In this document: in pieces, positions 54,258 through 62,872 of the stretch
Layout: each line of letters opens with the position of its first letter
How positions within the stretch are numbered: the stretch's first letter is position 1
NCBI RefSeq assembly: GCF_003611275.1
Contig: NZ_CP020697.1
Location: 1 to 64,000 of the forward strand
Source: Sulfitobacter sp. D7
Lineage (GTDB): Bacteria; Pseudomonadota; Alphaproteobacteria; Rhodobacterales; Rhodobacteraceae
Reading direction: 5' to 3'
Length of the DNA: 64,000 nucleotides
The notes under the pieces: model-generated
Seen by the model: only the letters and a program-made list of their open reading frames with translations
Told to the model about the DNA's origin: nothing
Database searches by the model: none
Translations under genes and position numbers: made by a program

Positions 54258-55657
54258 GAGCTATGCGGGAATTTGGGTGATGGCGTGATTTGAAGTGCGG
54301 CGTATCGTGGCGGGTGTCAAAGCCGGCCAGAACCTCACAAGGAGCGATACGCCATGAAGGAAGATACAACGATCCTGCCATTTCGCCAATCGGAAACGAT
54401 CGTCGATCCGCTGACAGAGCTTGCTCGGCAAGGTGCTCGTCGGATGCTGGCGGAAGCGCTGAAGGCCGAGGCTGATGCCTTTGTCGCCAGTTTTGCCGAT
54501 GAGCAGTTGGAAGACGGGCGTCAGCGGATTGTGCGGCATGGATTTGGCCCTGAACGGAAGATTCAGACGGGGATCGGTGCTCTGGATGTCCAGCGGCCCA
54601 AGGTGCGCGACCGGATGGCGTCCTCTGATGGGGCAGAAAAGATCCGCTTTACCTCGAACATTCTGCCGAAATGGGCGCGCCGCTCGATCAGCTTGGACGC
54701 GCTGCTGCCTGTTCTTTATCTGAAGGGCATATCGACGGGCGATTTCCAGGACGCGCTGTCGGCCATCATGGGGCCGGATGCGCCCAACCTCTCGCCAAGC
54801 GTCATCTCGCGTCTGACTGCCGGATGGCAGGTTCAATATGATGCCTGGGCACGGCGGGATCTGTCTGCCCGCCACTACGTCTACATTTGGGCGGACGGCG
54901 TTTATCTTCAGGCGCGGATGGAGGAAAATGCCGAATGCATGCTGGTGATCATCGGCGCGACACCGGAGGGCAAGAAAGAGCTGATCGGCTTTCAGGTCGG
55001 CCTGCGGGAGAGCGCGCAGAGCTGGCATGAGTTGCTGACCGACATCAAAGGCCGCGGGCTGTCCGTCGCACCGGAAATTGCGGTTGGGGATGGAGCCATG
55101 GGGTTCTGGAACGCACTGGACAAAACGTTTCCAGGCACAAAGCACCAACGGTGTTGGGTGCATAAGGTAAAGAACGTCCAGAACTGTTTTCCCAAGCAGA
55201 TGGCCCCGGCGGTCAAGTCAGATCTGGACGACATCCAGCACGCCGGAACGCGCGCAGAAGCCGATGCTGCGTTGGCAGTTTTCTCCGAAAAGTATGGCGT
55301 CAAATACCCAAAAGGTGTTGCCTGCCTGACAAAGGACGAAGAGGCGATGCTTGCATTCTTCGACTTCCCAGCCGAGCATTGGGGCCATCTGCGCACCTCG
55401 AACCCGATTGAAAGCGTGTTCGCCACTGTTCGGCACCGAACGGTGAGGACCAAAGGGGCGCTGTCACAAAAGACCGCAAAACTGATGGTTTTCACCCTCA
55501 TTCAGGCAGCATCGAAAAAATGGCTGCGCCTCAAGGGCAGAAATCAGTTGCCAAAGGTTATCGAAGGAATCAAATTCAACGACGGTGTCGAAGTGACCAA
55601 CGACACCGAAAACCGCGCCGCCTGATGATGCGCGTCACCCAAATTCAAGCATAGCTC
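54258..55657 (+). mobile_element. IS256-family insertion sequence in sbcC
   Basis: A 1400-bp element. Terminal inverted repeats: GAGCTATGC-GG-GAATTTGGGTGA at 54258-54280, matched by the complement of 55635-55657, which differs only in the two central bases. It carries one transposase gene and is flanked by 9-bp duplications. Ends, transposase and duplication are all intact, so it is probably active and recently arrived. Confidence 0.95.
54354..55625 (+). CDS. IS256-family transposase
   Basis: Mutator-type DDE transposase of 423 residues. N-terminal DNA-binding part: DPLTELARQGARRMLAEALK. Catalytic core: YVYIWADGVYLQARMEE (first Asp), SVAPEIAVGDGAMGFWNALD (second Asp), the family signature KHQRCWVHKVKNVQNCFPKQ and a C-terminal TSNPIESVFATVRHRT with the catalytic Glu. 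Full length for the family and without internal stops. Confidence 0.96.
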   Translation: MKEDTTILPFRQSETIVDPLTELARQGARRMLAEALKAEADAFVASFADEQLEDGRQRIVRHGFGPERKIQTGIGALDVQRPKVRDRMASSDGAEKIRFTSNILPKWARRSISLDALLPVLYLKGISTGDFQDALSAIMGPDAPNLSPSVISRLTAGWQVQYDAWARRDLSARHYVYIWADGVYLQARMEENAECMLVIIGATPEGKKELIGFQVGLRESAQSWHELLTDIKGRGLSVAPEIAVGDGAMGFWNALDKTFPGTKHQRCWVHKVKNVQNCFPKQMAPAVKSDLDDIQHAGTRAEADAALAVFSEKYGVKYPKGVACLTKDEEAMLAFFDFPAEHWGHLRTSNPIESVFATVRHRTVRTKGALSQKTAKLMVFTLIQAASKKWLRLKGRNQLPKVIEGIKFNDGVEVTNDTENRAA

Positions 55658-55666
55658 CTGTGGTTC
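55658..55666. repeat. Right target-site duplication CTGTGGTTC
   Basis: Second copy of the 9-bp duplication made by insertion of the IS256-family element. The native sbcC frame resumes straight after it with CCC ATG out of frame in appearance, but correctly as TCC-CAT-GAT once joined to the left half. Confidence 0.93.
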
Positions 55667-57182
55667 CCATGATCATCCTGCGCCTGCCCATGGTGCGCCT
55701 GAACAATCTGGTTTGACAGAAGCGTTTCGGAGCGCTCAGGTTCAGGCTAGAATCGCCTCCGAAGCCAGAGTTCGGGCCGAAAGCGACCTCGGCAATTTCC
55801 GAATGCGGCTCGACGAAAAGAAGCGGGCGCTGGAGGAACAGGAGCGCCCTGAGCGCACGTTGGCGCAACTCGAAGCCGAAATCGCGCGGATTGAAGGCAC
55901 CGTCGCCACGCTTGGAGAGGCGGTTGATCTGGACGCGATGGCGGAGCAGTTGGCCGAGCTCAAGCGCAAGGTGACTGAGGCAGAAACCGGCGAGGCTTCG
56001 GCGCGCACCGCTGCGGGGAAAGCCGAGACCGCTCTTGCCGGCGCGCGCGCCAAGCTGGACACAGTGATTGAGGCCCTGCCGAAAGGTCTGCGCACGCCCG
56101 AGGCGGTTGTCGCTCGACGGGAGGCTTTGCAGAGAGAGCAAAGGCAACTCTCCGAGGCGCTGGAAGTGGCGACGCAACAGGACCGAGCCGCCAGTGAGGT
56201 GCTCACCCGTTCGCAAGAGCAGCTAGAAGCAGCGAAGCGGGCGCGCGACGGGCAGCAGCAGCGCGTGAAGAAGGCACAAGGTGATTTTGTCGCTCGGCTT
56301 ACCGAGGTTGGGCTGGACAAAGCGGGATATGATGCTTGCAAGAGCCATTTCCCGACTCTAGACGCCGACCGCAAGAAGGTAACCGATCACCGCGATGGAT
56401 TGATCGCTGCTCGCACGACATTGCATAACGCCATAGCCGCTTGCGCAGATCGTGAACGCCCGGATCTTGCCCCGCTTCAGCTGGCGTTGACAGACGCCAC
56501 CCAGACCTTGAACGCGGCCAACGCTGCACTTGCCACAGCGAGAACGGATGTATCGTCACTGACCAAATTCAAGGAATCGCTTGCCGCGGCTCTGGCCGAA
56601 ACCGAGCGGCTAGAAGCCGAGACTGGTCCGCTCCGGGGGCTGGCCGATCTGGCTAACGGCAAGAACGATTTCAAGATGACACTCGAGACCTTCGCGATCG
56701 GAGCAATGTTCGACCAGGTTCTTGAGGCGGCGAATATGAGGCTCGACCCTATGACACGTGGTCGCTACCGGCTAACGCGTGGGCTCGAGGCATCTGGCGG
56801 TCGCGGCAAGCGTGGGCTCGAAATCGAGGCCTTCGACATCAACACCGGCAAGGCGCGCCCGACAGCCACGTTGTCAGGCGGCGAGACCTTTATCGCGGCA
56901 CTGGCCCTCGCGCTTGGGCTCGCTGATGTGGTCGAGAGCCTTTCGGGCAGGATTCGGATGGACACAATATTCATCGACGAAGGCTTTGGGAGCCTCGACA
57001 CCGAAAATGGGGCGGGCACACTGGATCAGGTGATCCAAGTTCTTGCCGCGCTGACAGAGGGCAGTCGTGCCGTGGGCCTGATATCCCATGTCGGGCTGGT
57101 GCAAGAGGCTATTCCACAAGGCTTCTACGTGCGTTCGACCCCAAGCGGCAGCCGGGTCGAGGAAAGGAGGGGGCTGGGATGA
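55667..57182 (+). pseudogene. sbcC: sbcC, 3' part
   Basis: C-terminal half of SbcC, separated from its start by the IS. In the restored frame it begins HDHPAPAHGAPEQSG, which completes the zinc-hook motif CPVCGSxxHP. It continues through the second coiled coil (about residues 535-880 of the whole protein), and ends with the ATPase C-lobe: the signature region TATLSGGETFIAALALALGL, Walker B MDTIFIDEGFGSLD and the switch GLISHVG. On its own it has no proper start for SbcC, although a truncated C-lobe could be translated from an internal TTG near 55713. Its stop overlaps the next gene. Confidence 0.92.
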
Positions 57183-57490
57183 CGGACCGTTGGTATTACA
57201 GGAAGGCACACACCCGCCGTCTGTCGACAGGGCGCACGGTATCCGTTCGCGGAGGTTGGGCAGTTCGAGGCGATCGTGAAAGCAAGAAGGGCGCATCCTT
57301 CAGGCGGACTTGTCCAATATGCGGGGCGCTGATCGTAAGCGTGGGCATGCCCAGAGGAGGGTGGGTCCATTTTGAGGGCGGCAAAGGCCTGACACGTATT
57401 AAACATCCGTGCCTGCATCTTGGTGAAGGCCTGAGCAGGCGGCGCGACGAAGACACGCCAGACCTTTTTGAGGCGAGGCTGCCATTTTAA
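57179..57490 (+). CDS. Small protein with a zinc-binding-like motif, coupled to sbcC
   Basis: Protein of 103 residues that overlaps the sbcC stop by 4 bp (ATGA), so it is a third gene of the sbcDC operon. It has a basic N-terminus (WYYRKAHTRRLSTGRTVSVR), then CPICG (about 45-49) and later HPCLH, which could bind one zinc ion. No named family recognised. Coupled translation suggests a partner of SbcCD, for example an adaptor or regulator. Confidence 0.75.
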   Translation: MTDRWYYRKAHTRRLSTGRTVSVRGGWAVRGDRESKKGASFRRTCPICGALIVSVGMPRGGWVHFEGGKGLTRIKHPCLHLGEGLSRRRDEDTPDLFEARLPF

Positions 57491-57576
57491 AATGTCACTG
57501 ATGAAGCTTGAGAAAAGTTGGCTCAAATCCCACATCTAGTAACTAGAAGCAAACCAAACACCATATGGAGGATAGT

Positions 57577-57825
57577 ATGGCGGTAAATCGTAAAGGAACT
57601 TCGACCAAGGTTGCCTCGCTTGCAGCAGACACCCTTTTCAAACCTGGCTCTTCACAGATCGCCCGCAAGCTTGCTGGTTCGGCGTTGTCTCAGTCAAAGA
57701 CCAATCGGCAAACCGGAGCGGAAATGGAGGACCTCGCGTCAAAGGTACTTCGCAGCGATCGCTATTCTGAAAAGACAAAGACACTTGCCGCTTCGGTGTT
57801 GTCCCAGTCGAACAAGAAGCGCTGA
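57577..57825 (+). CDS. Small basic repeat-containing hypothetical protein
   Basis: An 82-residue basic protein with ATG 57577 six bases after TGGAGG. Internal repetition is visible: KLAGSALSQSKTNR near the middle and TLAASVLSQSNKKR at the end, with LASKVLRSDRYSEKTK between. I recognise this pattern (xxASKVLxDxxxSxxxKxxAxSxLSQ) from small proteins found in many bacteria, but no function is known to me. It has its own ribosome-binding site and precedes the TIR gene by 109 bp. Confidence 0.78.
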   Translation: MAVNRKGTSTKVASLAADTLFKPGSSQIARKLAGSALSQSKTNRQTGAEMEDLASKVLRSDRYSEKTKTLAASVLSQSNKKR

Positions 57826-57934
57826 CTGTAAACAGTATAACAGTGGTTTCGGGTTCAAGCGCTACAGGCCGTGTCTCACGTAGGTAGCGCTTTGGGTCAA
57901 TCATGAACAAACATTAAACATTTGAGTTGAGCAG

Positions 57935-58876
57935 ATGCGGGCATTTATTTCTTATTCTCATAGCGACAAGGCCGCGCTTGATCGGCTGCACGTCCACCTC
58001 AAGAACCTTACAAGGGAAGGGCGTATTGAGACCTGGTATGATCGCAACATCTTGGCTGGTTGCGAACTGGACGCTGAGATTGAACGGGAACTTGAGGCTT
58101 CCGACCTGTTCCTGCTCCTGGTGAGCCCCGACTTCATCGCATCCGACTACTGTGTCGAGCGCGAAATGAGACGCGCGCTTGAACGCCACGCCGCAGGGAC
58201 CGCCCGTGTAGTGCCGATCATCGTGGAGGAATGCGATTGGAAAGCGATGAGGGAGTTGCGCCAACTGAAGGCCGTGCCGACGGACGGCAAGGCGATCAGC
58301 GCCTGGGCCAATCCAAACACCGCTTACCTAAATGTCGTGCAGGAACTTCGACGCATCATCGAAGCTGAAGCCGTACCTACAGCTGCGGCGAAAGTAGCCG
58401 ATGAGCCATCGGCCACACGCCCCTCGATGGCACGCTACCGCGCAAAGCGGCAGTTCGACCAAATCGACAAGGGTGATTTCCGCGATGCTGCCTTCGCCAC
58501 CTTCAAGGATTACTTCCGACGAGCGATCATCGAAATCGACTTAATCGATGGATTGCGCGGACGCTTCGTTGACAGAAGTGCGACCGCTTTTGGGGCAACG
58601 GTTGTCAACAGCGGACATCGAAATGGTACGGCCCACATCTCGGTGCACTGCCGGAGCTCGCAGGTCGCCCTGGGCGATATTTACTACTCGTTCAGCGAAA
58701 ACGCCGGTGACAACACAGCAAATGGCGGTTTCAACATTTCGGCCGATGATTACGAGCAATTCCTGATTCAAACCATGAACGTCTTCGGTAGAGCTGACGA
58801 ACGGCTGACTCCAGAGCGAGCGGCTGAGGTGCTCTGGAATGAGTTCATTGGTAACGCAGGTATCAGCTATGACTGA
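57935..58876 (+). CDS. TIR-domain protein, probable NADase immune effector
   Basis: Protein of 313 residues. The N-terminal TIR domain (1-145) begins MRAFISYSHSDKAALDRLHV, contains GRIETWYDRNILAGCELDAE, LFLLLVSPDFIASDYCVERE and ends in WANPNTAYLNVVQELRRIIE. Glu77 in YCVEREM fits the catalytic glutamate of bacterial TIR NADases. The C-terminal half (about 165-313, with KGDFRDAAFATFKDYFRRAI and NGTAHISVHCRSSQVALGDI) is a separate domain I do not recognise, perhaps the sensor. The stop overlaps a small zinc-motif gene by 8 bp. It fits a TIR-based abortive-infection protein. Confidence 0.85.
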   Translation: MRAFISYSHSDKAALDRLHVHLKNLTREGRIETWYDRNILAGCELDAEIERELEASDLFLLLVSPDFIASDYCVEREMRRALERHAAGTARVVPIIVEECDWKAMRELRQLKAVPTDGKAISAWANPNTAYLNVVQELRRIIEAEAVPTAAAKVADEPSATRPSMARYRAKRQFDQIDKGDFRDAAFATFKDYFRRAIIEIDLIDGLRGRFVDRSATAFGATVVNSGHRNGTAHISVHCRSSQVALGDIYYSFSENAGDNTANGGFNISADDYEQFLIQTMNVFGRADERLTPERAAEVLWNEFIGNAGISYD

Positions 58877-59033
58877 GCGTGTTCATTTCCGCTGCAACAA
58901 TTGTGGGTACCGCTTCGAAGTCGAAGTGCTTGATGAGTACGAACGTCGCGAGGCCCGCCGTGAAAAGCGGCCGACTAGCGCGGTGCATTGTCCCGAATGT
59001 TATCGAACCGATATCCGGAGGGGTTGGGAATGA
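58869..59033 (+). CDS. Small zinc-ribbon-like protein coupled to the TIR gene
   Basis: A 54-residue protein starting at ATG 58869 inside the last codons of the TIR gene. Two CxxC pairs, CNNCGYRFE and CPECYR, are placed 37 residues apart around a charged linker (YERREARREKRPTS), which makes a rubredoxin-like zinc ribbon. Coupling to the TIR gene suggests that it is part of the same system. Function unknown. Confidence 0.78.
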   Translation: MTERVHFRCNNCGYRFEVEVLDEYERREARREKRPTSAVHCPECYRTDIRRGWE

Positions 59034-59055
59034 AGGCTCGTGAGGGAGTCCACAC

Positions 59056-59577
59056 ATGCGAAGTACTTTGAACGCAAAATCAGCCGCTCTCGCCGAGGAG
59101 CCGAAGGGTACGCTGTTTCTCCTCAAGAGGTACGGCCATCAACCGATCTATGGCATTAAGCTTTCTGAACCATTGGATCAGCCCAACGACAAGCCGACGG
59201 TTCTGCTATTGAACCCTGACTTCGGGCGTGAAGGCGAAGCCACTTGGCATCGGATATTCCAATGGGAAGCGGACGAGTGGTGTATCTCCTTTGGAACCGA
59301 CTGGATAATACAGCCGGATTTCACGGCATCTTCGCTGTCTGAGATGAACGATCCGCAGCAAGAGGCATGCCTGACGATCGGGCCCCAGGGCATTCACTTC
59401 CGTGCGGCACCTGGCGAAGGATTCCGGGTCGCCTATCGCCACTTCATCCATGTTGACACCCTAGATCCGGTGAAGGATCTCGGAAATGCCGCCTTCCACC
59501 TCAAAGGGTACCGAATCTTCTTGAACCGAGAGGATTGGGACAATGGGCGCCCCCCGATCTTTCAGCACGGCGTCTAG
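59056..59577 (+). CDS. Hypothetical protein
   Basis: Protein of 173 residues, no family recognised. It has several Trp-rich segments (ATWHRIFQWEADEWCISFGT, DWIIQPDF) and a predominance of predicted beta strands, with no signal peptide or membrane segment. It starts 22 bp after the zinc-ribbon gene on the same strand, so it is probably the last gene of the TIR transcript. It could be a third component or cargo. Confidence 0.65.
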   Translation: MRSTLNAKSAALAEEPKGTLFLLKRYGHQPIYGIKLSEPLDQPNDKPTVLLLNPDFGREGEATWHRIFQWEADEWCISFGTDWIIQPDFTASSLSEMNDPQQEACLTIGPQGIHFRAAPGEGFRVAYRHFIHVDTLDPVKDLGNAAFHLKGYRIFLNREDWDNGRPPIFQHGV

Positions 59578-59716
59578 GCGACAGCCACTTCTCTTTCAAA
59601 GCCAGGAATAGATACTTGCTATGTCATAGGGTGATCGTTGCGCCATGTGTGAACGACCGTTTCACCGATATCACTGCACTCAAGACGTCGCTAATCTGCT
59701 ATTAGTCCGTTAACCT

Positions 59717-60706
59717 TCAATGGCTTCGTCGACCCGGCAGATAGAACTCCGTAATCCCCCGTTTCCCCTCGGCCCGTCCCAGCTGCACGATCACATCGAT
59801 GGATTTCCGGATGTATTCCCGCACCTCGGCGAAGGTCAGCGGTGTGCCAGCCTGCAGAACCATGATCGCCAGCCGGTCGATGGCGAGTTCGGCGGTTTCG
59901 GCGTGGATGGTTGAGACCGATCCGCCATGGCCGGTGTTGATCGCTTCGAGATATGTCAGGGCCTCGGCCCCGCGCAATTCGCCGACGATGATCCTGTCGG
60001 GGCGCATGCGGAGGGAGGCCTGCAGGAGGGCGTTGGCGCTACGTTGTGAACCGGCACCGCGGTCGGCCAGAAGGGCGACGGTGTTGGGCTGCCCGGGAAA
60101 GAGCTCGAAGGCGTCCTCGATAGTGATCAGTCGCTCGTGCTCGCTCACATGCGTCAGGAGGTGGCGGGCGAAGGTGGTCTTGCCGGTAGAGGTGCCTCCG
60201 CTGATCAGGACATTGAGCCGTGCCTCGACCAGGGTTTGCAGCGCGGCCTCAAGGTTCTCCCCCGCCAGACTGGCAATGTTCTTCATCTTCTCGGCGCGGA
60301 GCGCGTCGAGCGAGACGGCCTTGCCGAAGAGATAGGCCGGGGCGTAGTCCCGGACGCTGCCCGAAGCGAAGAGACGGATGGTGATCGAGGCGCCGCGATC
60401 GATGGCGGGCGGCACGGCGACCTGGACCCGGAGGGGGCGGCCCGCATATTCTACCTTGCCGGAAACGAGCGGGTTCTTTTCAGAGACGCGGGCCTTGGCG
60501 TCACCGACGATGGTTTGGGCCATGTTGAGCGCGGTGGTCCGGTCCACGGTCTGGCCTTCGTGGCGCATGGTGGCGTCCCCCGCCACCTCGAGCCAGACTT
60601 TGCCATCCGGGTTGATCGCGATCTCGACCACGTCGTCACGGCGCAGAAGGTCGCGGAACGGGTCAAGATACCGCTCGAGGTAGGAGGCTGGCGACGCCTG
60701 ATCCAT
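59717..60706 (-). CDS. virB11: Type IV secretion ATPase VirB11 (TrbB-like)
   Basis: Hexameric secretion ATPase of 329 residues. N-terminal domain: YLERYLDPFRDLLRRDDVVE. Walker A is LISGGTSTGKTTFARHLL (about 165-182). The Asp box LITIEDAFELFP, Walker B RMRPDRIIVGELRGAEALTY and the His box NTGHGGSVSTIHAETAE follow. ATG 60706 overlaps the virB10 stop. It powers assembly and substrate transfer of the conjugation channel at the inner membrane, and is the last gene of the visible virB operon. Confidence 0.94.
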   Translation of the reverse strand: MDQASPASYLERYLDPFRDLLRRDDVVEIAINPDGKVWLEVAGDATMRHEGQTVDRTTALNMAQTIVGDAKARVSEKNPLVSGKVEYAGRPLRVQVAVPPAIDRGASITIRLFASGSVRDYAPAYLFGKAVSLDALRAEKMKNIASLAGENLEAALQTLVEARLNVLISGGTSTGKTTFARHLLTHVSEHERLITIEDAFELFPGQPNTVALLADRGAGSQRSANALLQASLRMRPDRIIVGELRGAEALTYLEAINTGHGGSVSTIHAETAELAIDRLAIMVLQAGTPLTFAEVREYIRKSIDVIVQLGRAEGKRGITEFYLPGRRSH

Positions 60707-62130
60707 CAGTAGATCACCACATCCCGGTCCACGAGCACGGTGACCGAGGCGCCCTGATCGACATAAATCGTGGGCGCGATCGACACCTGGTCGGCGATGA
60801 CCGAACCGACTGCGTCCTGCAGATCGCTGCCGACATCGCCCAGGACGATGCTGGTGGTTTCGTTGTTGGCGCTTTCCGCAGCAACGGCAGGTGCCGCACC
60901 GATCACGGAAATTAGCGCCGCCCCGCCGAAGCGCTCGGCGAACTTGGTGTCGACGAGACCGGTGAGGCCCGAGCGGCCGAGTTGATCGCCGCCCACGGCG
61001 GCGATTTCCATCGAGGTGCCGTCCGGCGTCAGGACGCGAGTCCAAAGGATGAGGATACGCTTCTGGTGCATCTCGATCCCGGAACGGTATTGGCCAAAAA
61101 GGCGGGAGCCCCGGGGGATCAGGATCCGGTCCCCGGAAAACGCCGGAACCGGCTCGGAGACCACCGCCACGACAGACCCGGGCAGATCGCTGTTGATGGC
61201 GGTCTGGAGCGCGGCCTGGATGACCGAGCCTTGCGTCAGCGTGCGCTCGGGATGGGTGAGGCGGGCGGCCTCCTGCACTTCGAGCGGGCGCGCGCTTTGC
61301 AAAAACTGCTCATTGCCCGAGAGGGTTGGCCCTTGGGTGCCGGGGGCCGCCGGATCGGCCACCGCCGCGCTACTCGCGCCGCCGCGCGGACCGTCCGCAT
61401 AGACCACGGCGGGGGATTTGATCTGCGCAGTCAGAAGTTCCTCGGCGACCCGCTCGGCCTCGCGCTGGCGCTGCTCCTCTTCCTGACGCCGGCGTTCTTC
61501 GAGAAGGCGCTGGTCTGCGATCAGCCCCTCGCGGTCGAGCTCGGCCTCGAGCCCCTCGCGCTGCGCTCGTTCGGCATCGAGCATGGCCTGAAGCCCCTCG
61601 ATACGGGTCTCGGTCTGGCGCTGCAGGTTGGCAAGCTCTGCCTCTTTCTCAGCGATAAGCGCTTCCAATGCAGCCTTCTGTTCATCGAAGGCTTCGCGCA
61701 GGTCGGCAACGGCGGACTGGATTTCCGAGTTGCGGGCGGCCTGGCTGGCGGCAAGGGCCTCGCGGAGCTTGGCGATCTCGGCCAGCACCTCGGCGCTCGG
61801 TTCGGGGGCAGGGGCGGCGGGCACATCAAGCGCTTCTTCGACGGCGATCAGCGCGTCATTGACCCGTTGTTCGGTCTCATCGGGTGGAAACTCCAGCCGC
61901 CCACCGGTGCCGGGGCGGCGATCCTGGAAGGTCTCGACATCGGAGGTCTCAAGCGCGCTGTCGCCCTCCTGCAAGCCGGTGGCCAGGAAATACGCGACCC
62001 CGGCACCGCCAAGGGCGAGGGCGGCGGCGAGCGCGCCGACCCCTAGGCTGTTGCCGCGGCGCTTGGACTTGCCGCGCTGGCTGAATTGATCAAGGCGGTT
62101 CTGAAGGTCGGGAGGGGGTTGATCGGCCAT
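60706..62130 (-). CDS. virB10: Type IV secretion protein VirB10 (TrbI-like)
   Basis: Protein of 474 residues that spans the cell envelope. A short cytoplasmic N-terminus is followed by one membrane helix (about 25-48, GVGALAAALALGGAGVAYFL). Then comes a long coiled-coil/Glu-rich periplasmic stalk (about 105-235). The C-terminal TrbI domain begins with TQGSVIQAALQTAINSDLPG and shows ILIPRGSRLFGQY, and forms the outer-membrane ring with VirB9. The stop overlaps virB11 by one base and the start is two bases after the virB9 stop. Confidence 0.94.
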   Translation of the reverse strand: MADQPPPDLQNRLDQFSQRGKSKRRGNSLGVGALAAALALGGAGVAYFLATGLQEGDSALETSDVETFQDRRPGTGGRLEFPPDETEQRVNDALIAVEEALDVPAAPAPEPSAEVLAEIAKLREALAASQAARNSEIQSAVADLREAFDEQKAALEALIAEKEAELANLQRQTETRIEGLQAMLDAERAQREGLEAELDREGLIADQRLLEERRRQEEEQRQREAERVAEELLTAQIKSPAVVYADGPRGGASSAAVADPAAPGTQGPTLSGNEQFLQSARPLEVQEAARLTHPERTLTQGSVIQAALQTAINSDLPGSVVAVVSEPVPAFSGDRILIPRGSRLFGQYRSGIEMHQKRILILWTRVLTPDGTSMEIAAVGGDQLGRSGLTGLVDTKFAERFGGAALISVIGAAPAVAAESANNETTSIVLGDVGSDLQDAVGSVIADQVSIAPTIYVDQGASVTVLVDRDVVIY

Positions 62131-62132
62131 GG

Positions 62133-62867
62133 TCAGTTGCTCACATAGATGGCGCTCTCGTCGCGCCAGGCGCAGATCGCCTCGTCGCCGATGCGCAGCG
62201 TCCAGTAGGTGTTCACCCCGAGCACCCGGACGGTGTTGCTTTGTTGGGTCCAGTTAACGGTGCGCTCGCGGCCCTGGTTATCGGCCTTGAAGAGGGCGGG
62301 CTGACGGGTGTTCTCCGGGAAGACAAAATATGTGTAGCGCCCGTCGTCATAGATATGGCTGGGGCGGAAGTCGCCCTCGCCGGAGACGCGGTAGTTGTAG
62401 TTGCGCGGGGCCTCGAACCCCTTGGGCTGCGTCGCACCCGCCGCGCTGCGTTCTTCGTCGGGGTAACGGAAGCGGACTTCGAAGAACATGCCGGTGCGGT
62501 TCGGGATCGAGCCCTCGCGCAGATGGAAAGAATAGGTGCGGCGGTTGGTGATGACCGTCATGTTGGTCGAGGCATTGGCCACATGCGGTTTGATCGTGAG
62601 CACATTGCCGAGCTCCGGGATCGGGTCGACCTGGAAGCTTTCGGTGTCGCCGACTATGACGGCCTCGAAGCGCTCCGCCGCCCCGAAATGTATCGTGGTC
62701 GAATGCCTGAGATCGGTCTCGATCCGGTAGACCTGGTTTTCATTATAGACGGCGGTGCGGATGCGGATATCGAGCGGGCCGCCTTGGGGGGTGGCTTCGG
62801 CATTGGCGGCAACAGGAAGGGCAAGCGCCAGGAGAAACGTGGTGAGGAGCGCAGGCAGGGATTTCAT
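62133..62867 (-). CDS. virB9: Type IV secretion protein VirB9 (TrbG-like)
   Basis: Periplasmic/outer-membrane ring protein of 244 residues. A signal peptide is clear (MKSLPALLTTFLLALALPVA followed by ANA). The VirB9 N-terminal domain (DIRIRTAVYNENQVYRIETD, then FVLG-like IVGDTESFQVDP and LTIKPHVANASTNMTVITNR) and the C-terminal CagX-type domain (NYNYRVSGEGDFRPSHIYDD, TYFVFPENTRQPALF) are both present. It sits between virB8 and virB10 in the usual order. Confidence 0.94.
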   Translation of the reverse strand: MKSLPALLTTFLLALALPVAANAEATPQGGPLDIRIRTAVYNENQVYRIETDLRHSTTIHFGAAERFEAVIVGDTESFQVDPIPELGNVLTIKPHVANASTNMTVITNRRTYSFHLREGSIPNRTGMFFEVRFRYPDEERSAAGATQPKGFEAPRNYNYRVSGEGDFRPSHIYDDGRYTYFVFPENTRQPALFKADNQGRERTVNWTQQSNTVRVLGVNTYWTLRIGDEAICAWRDESAIYVSN

Positions 62868-62872
62868 TTGGG

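Noticed and set aside
54258..55657. Treating the IS as an intervening element spliced or excised during development
   Set aside because: It has an ordinary IS256-family transposase, inverted ends and a target duplication; no dedicated excisase or conserved excision signal is seen.
60982..62046. Plus-strand ORF (354 codons) opposite virB10
   Set aside because: Shadow of virB10, which has a clear TrbI domain and operon position.
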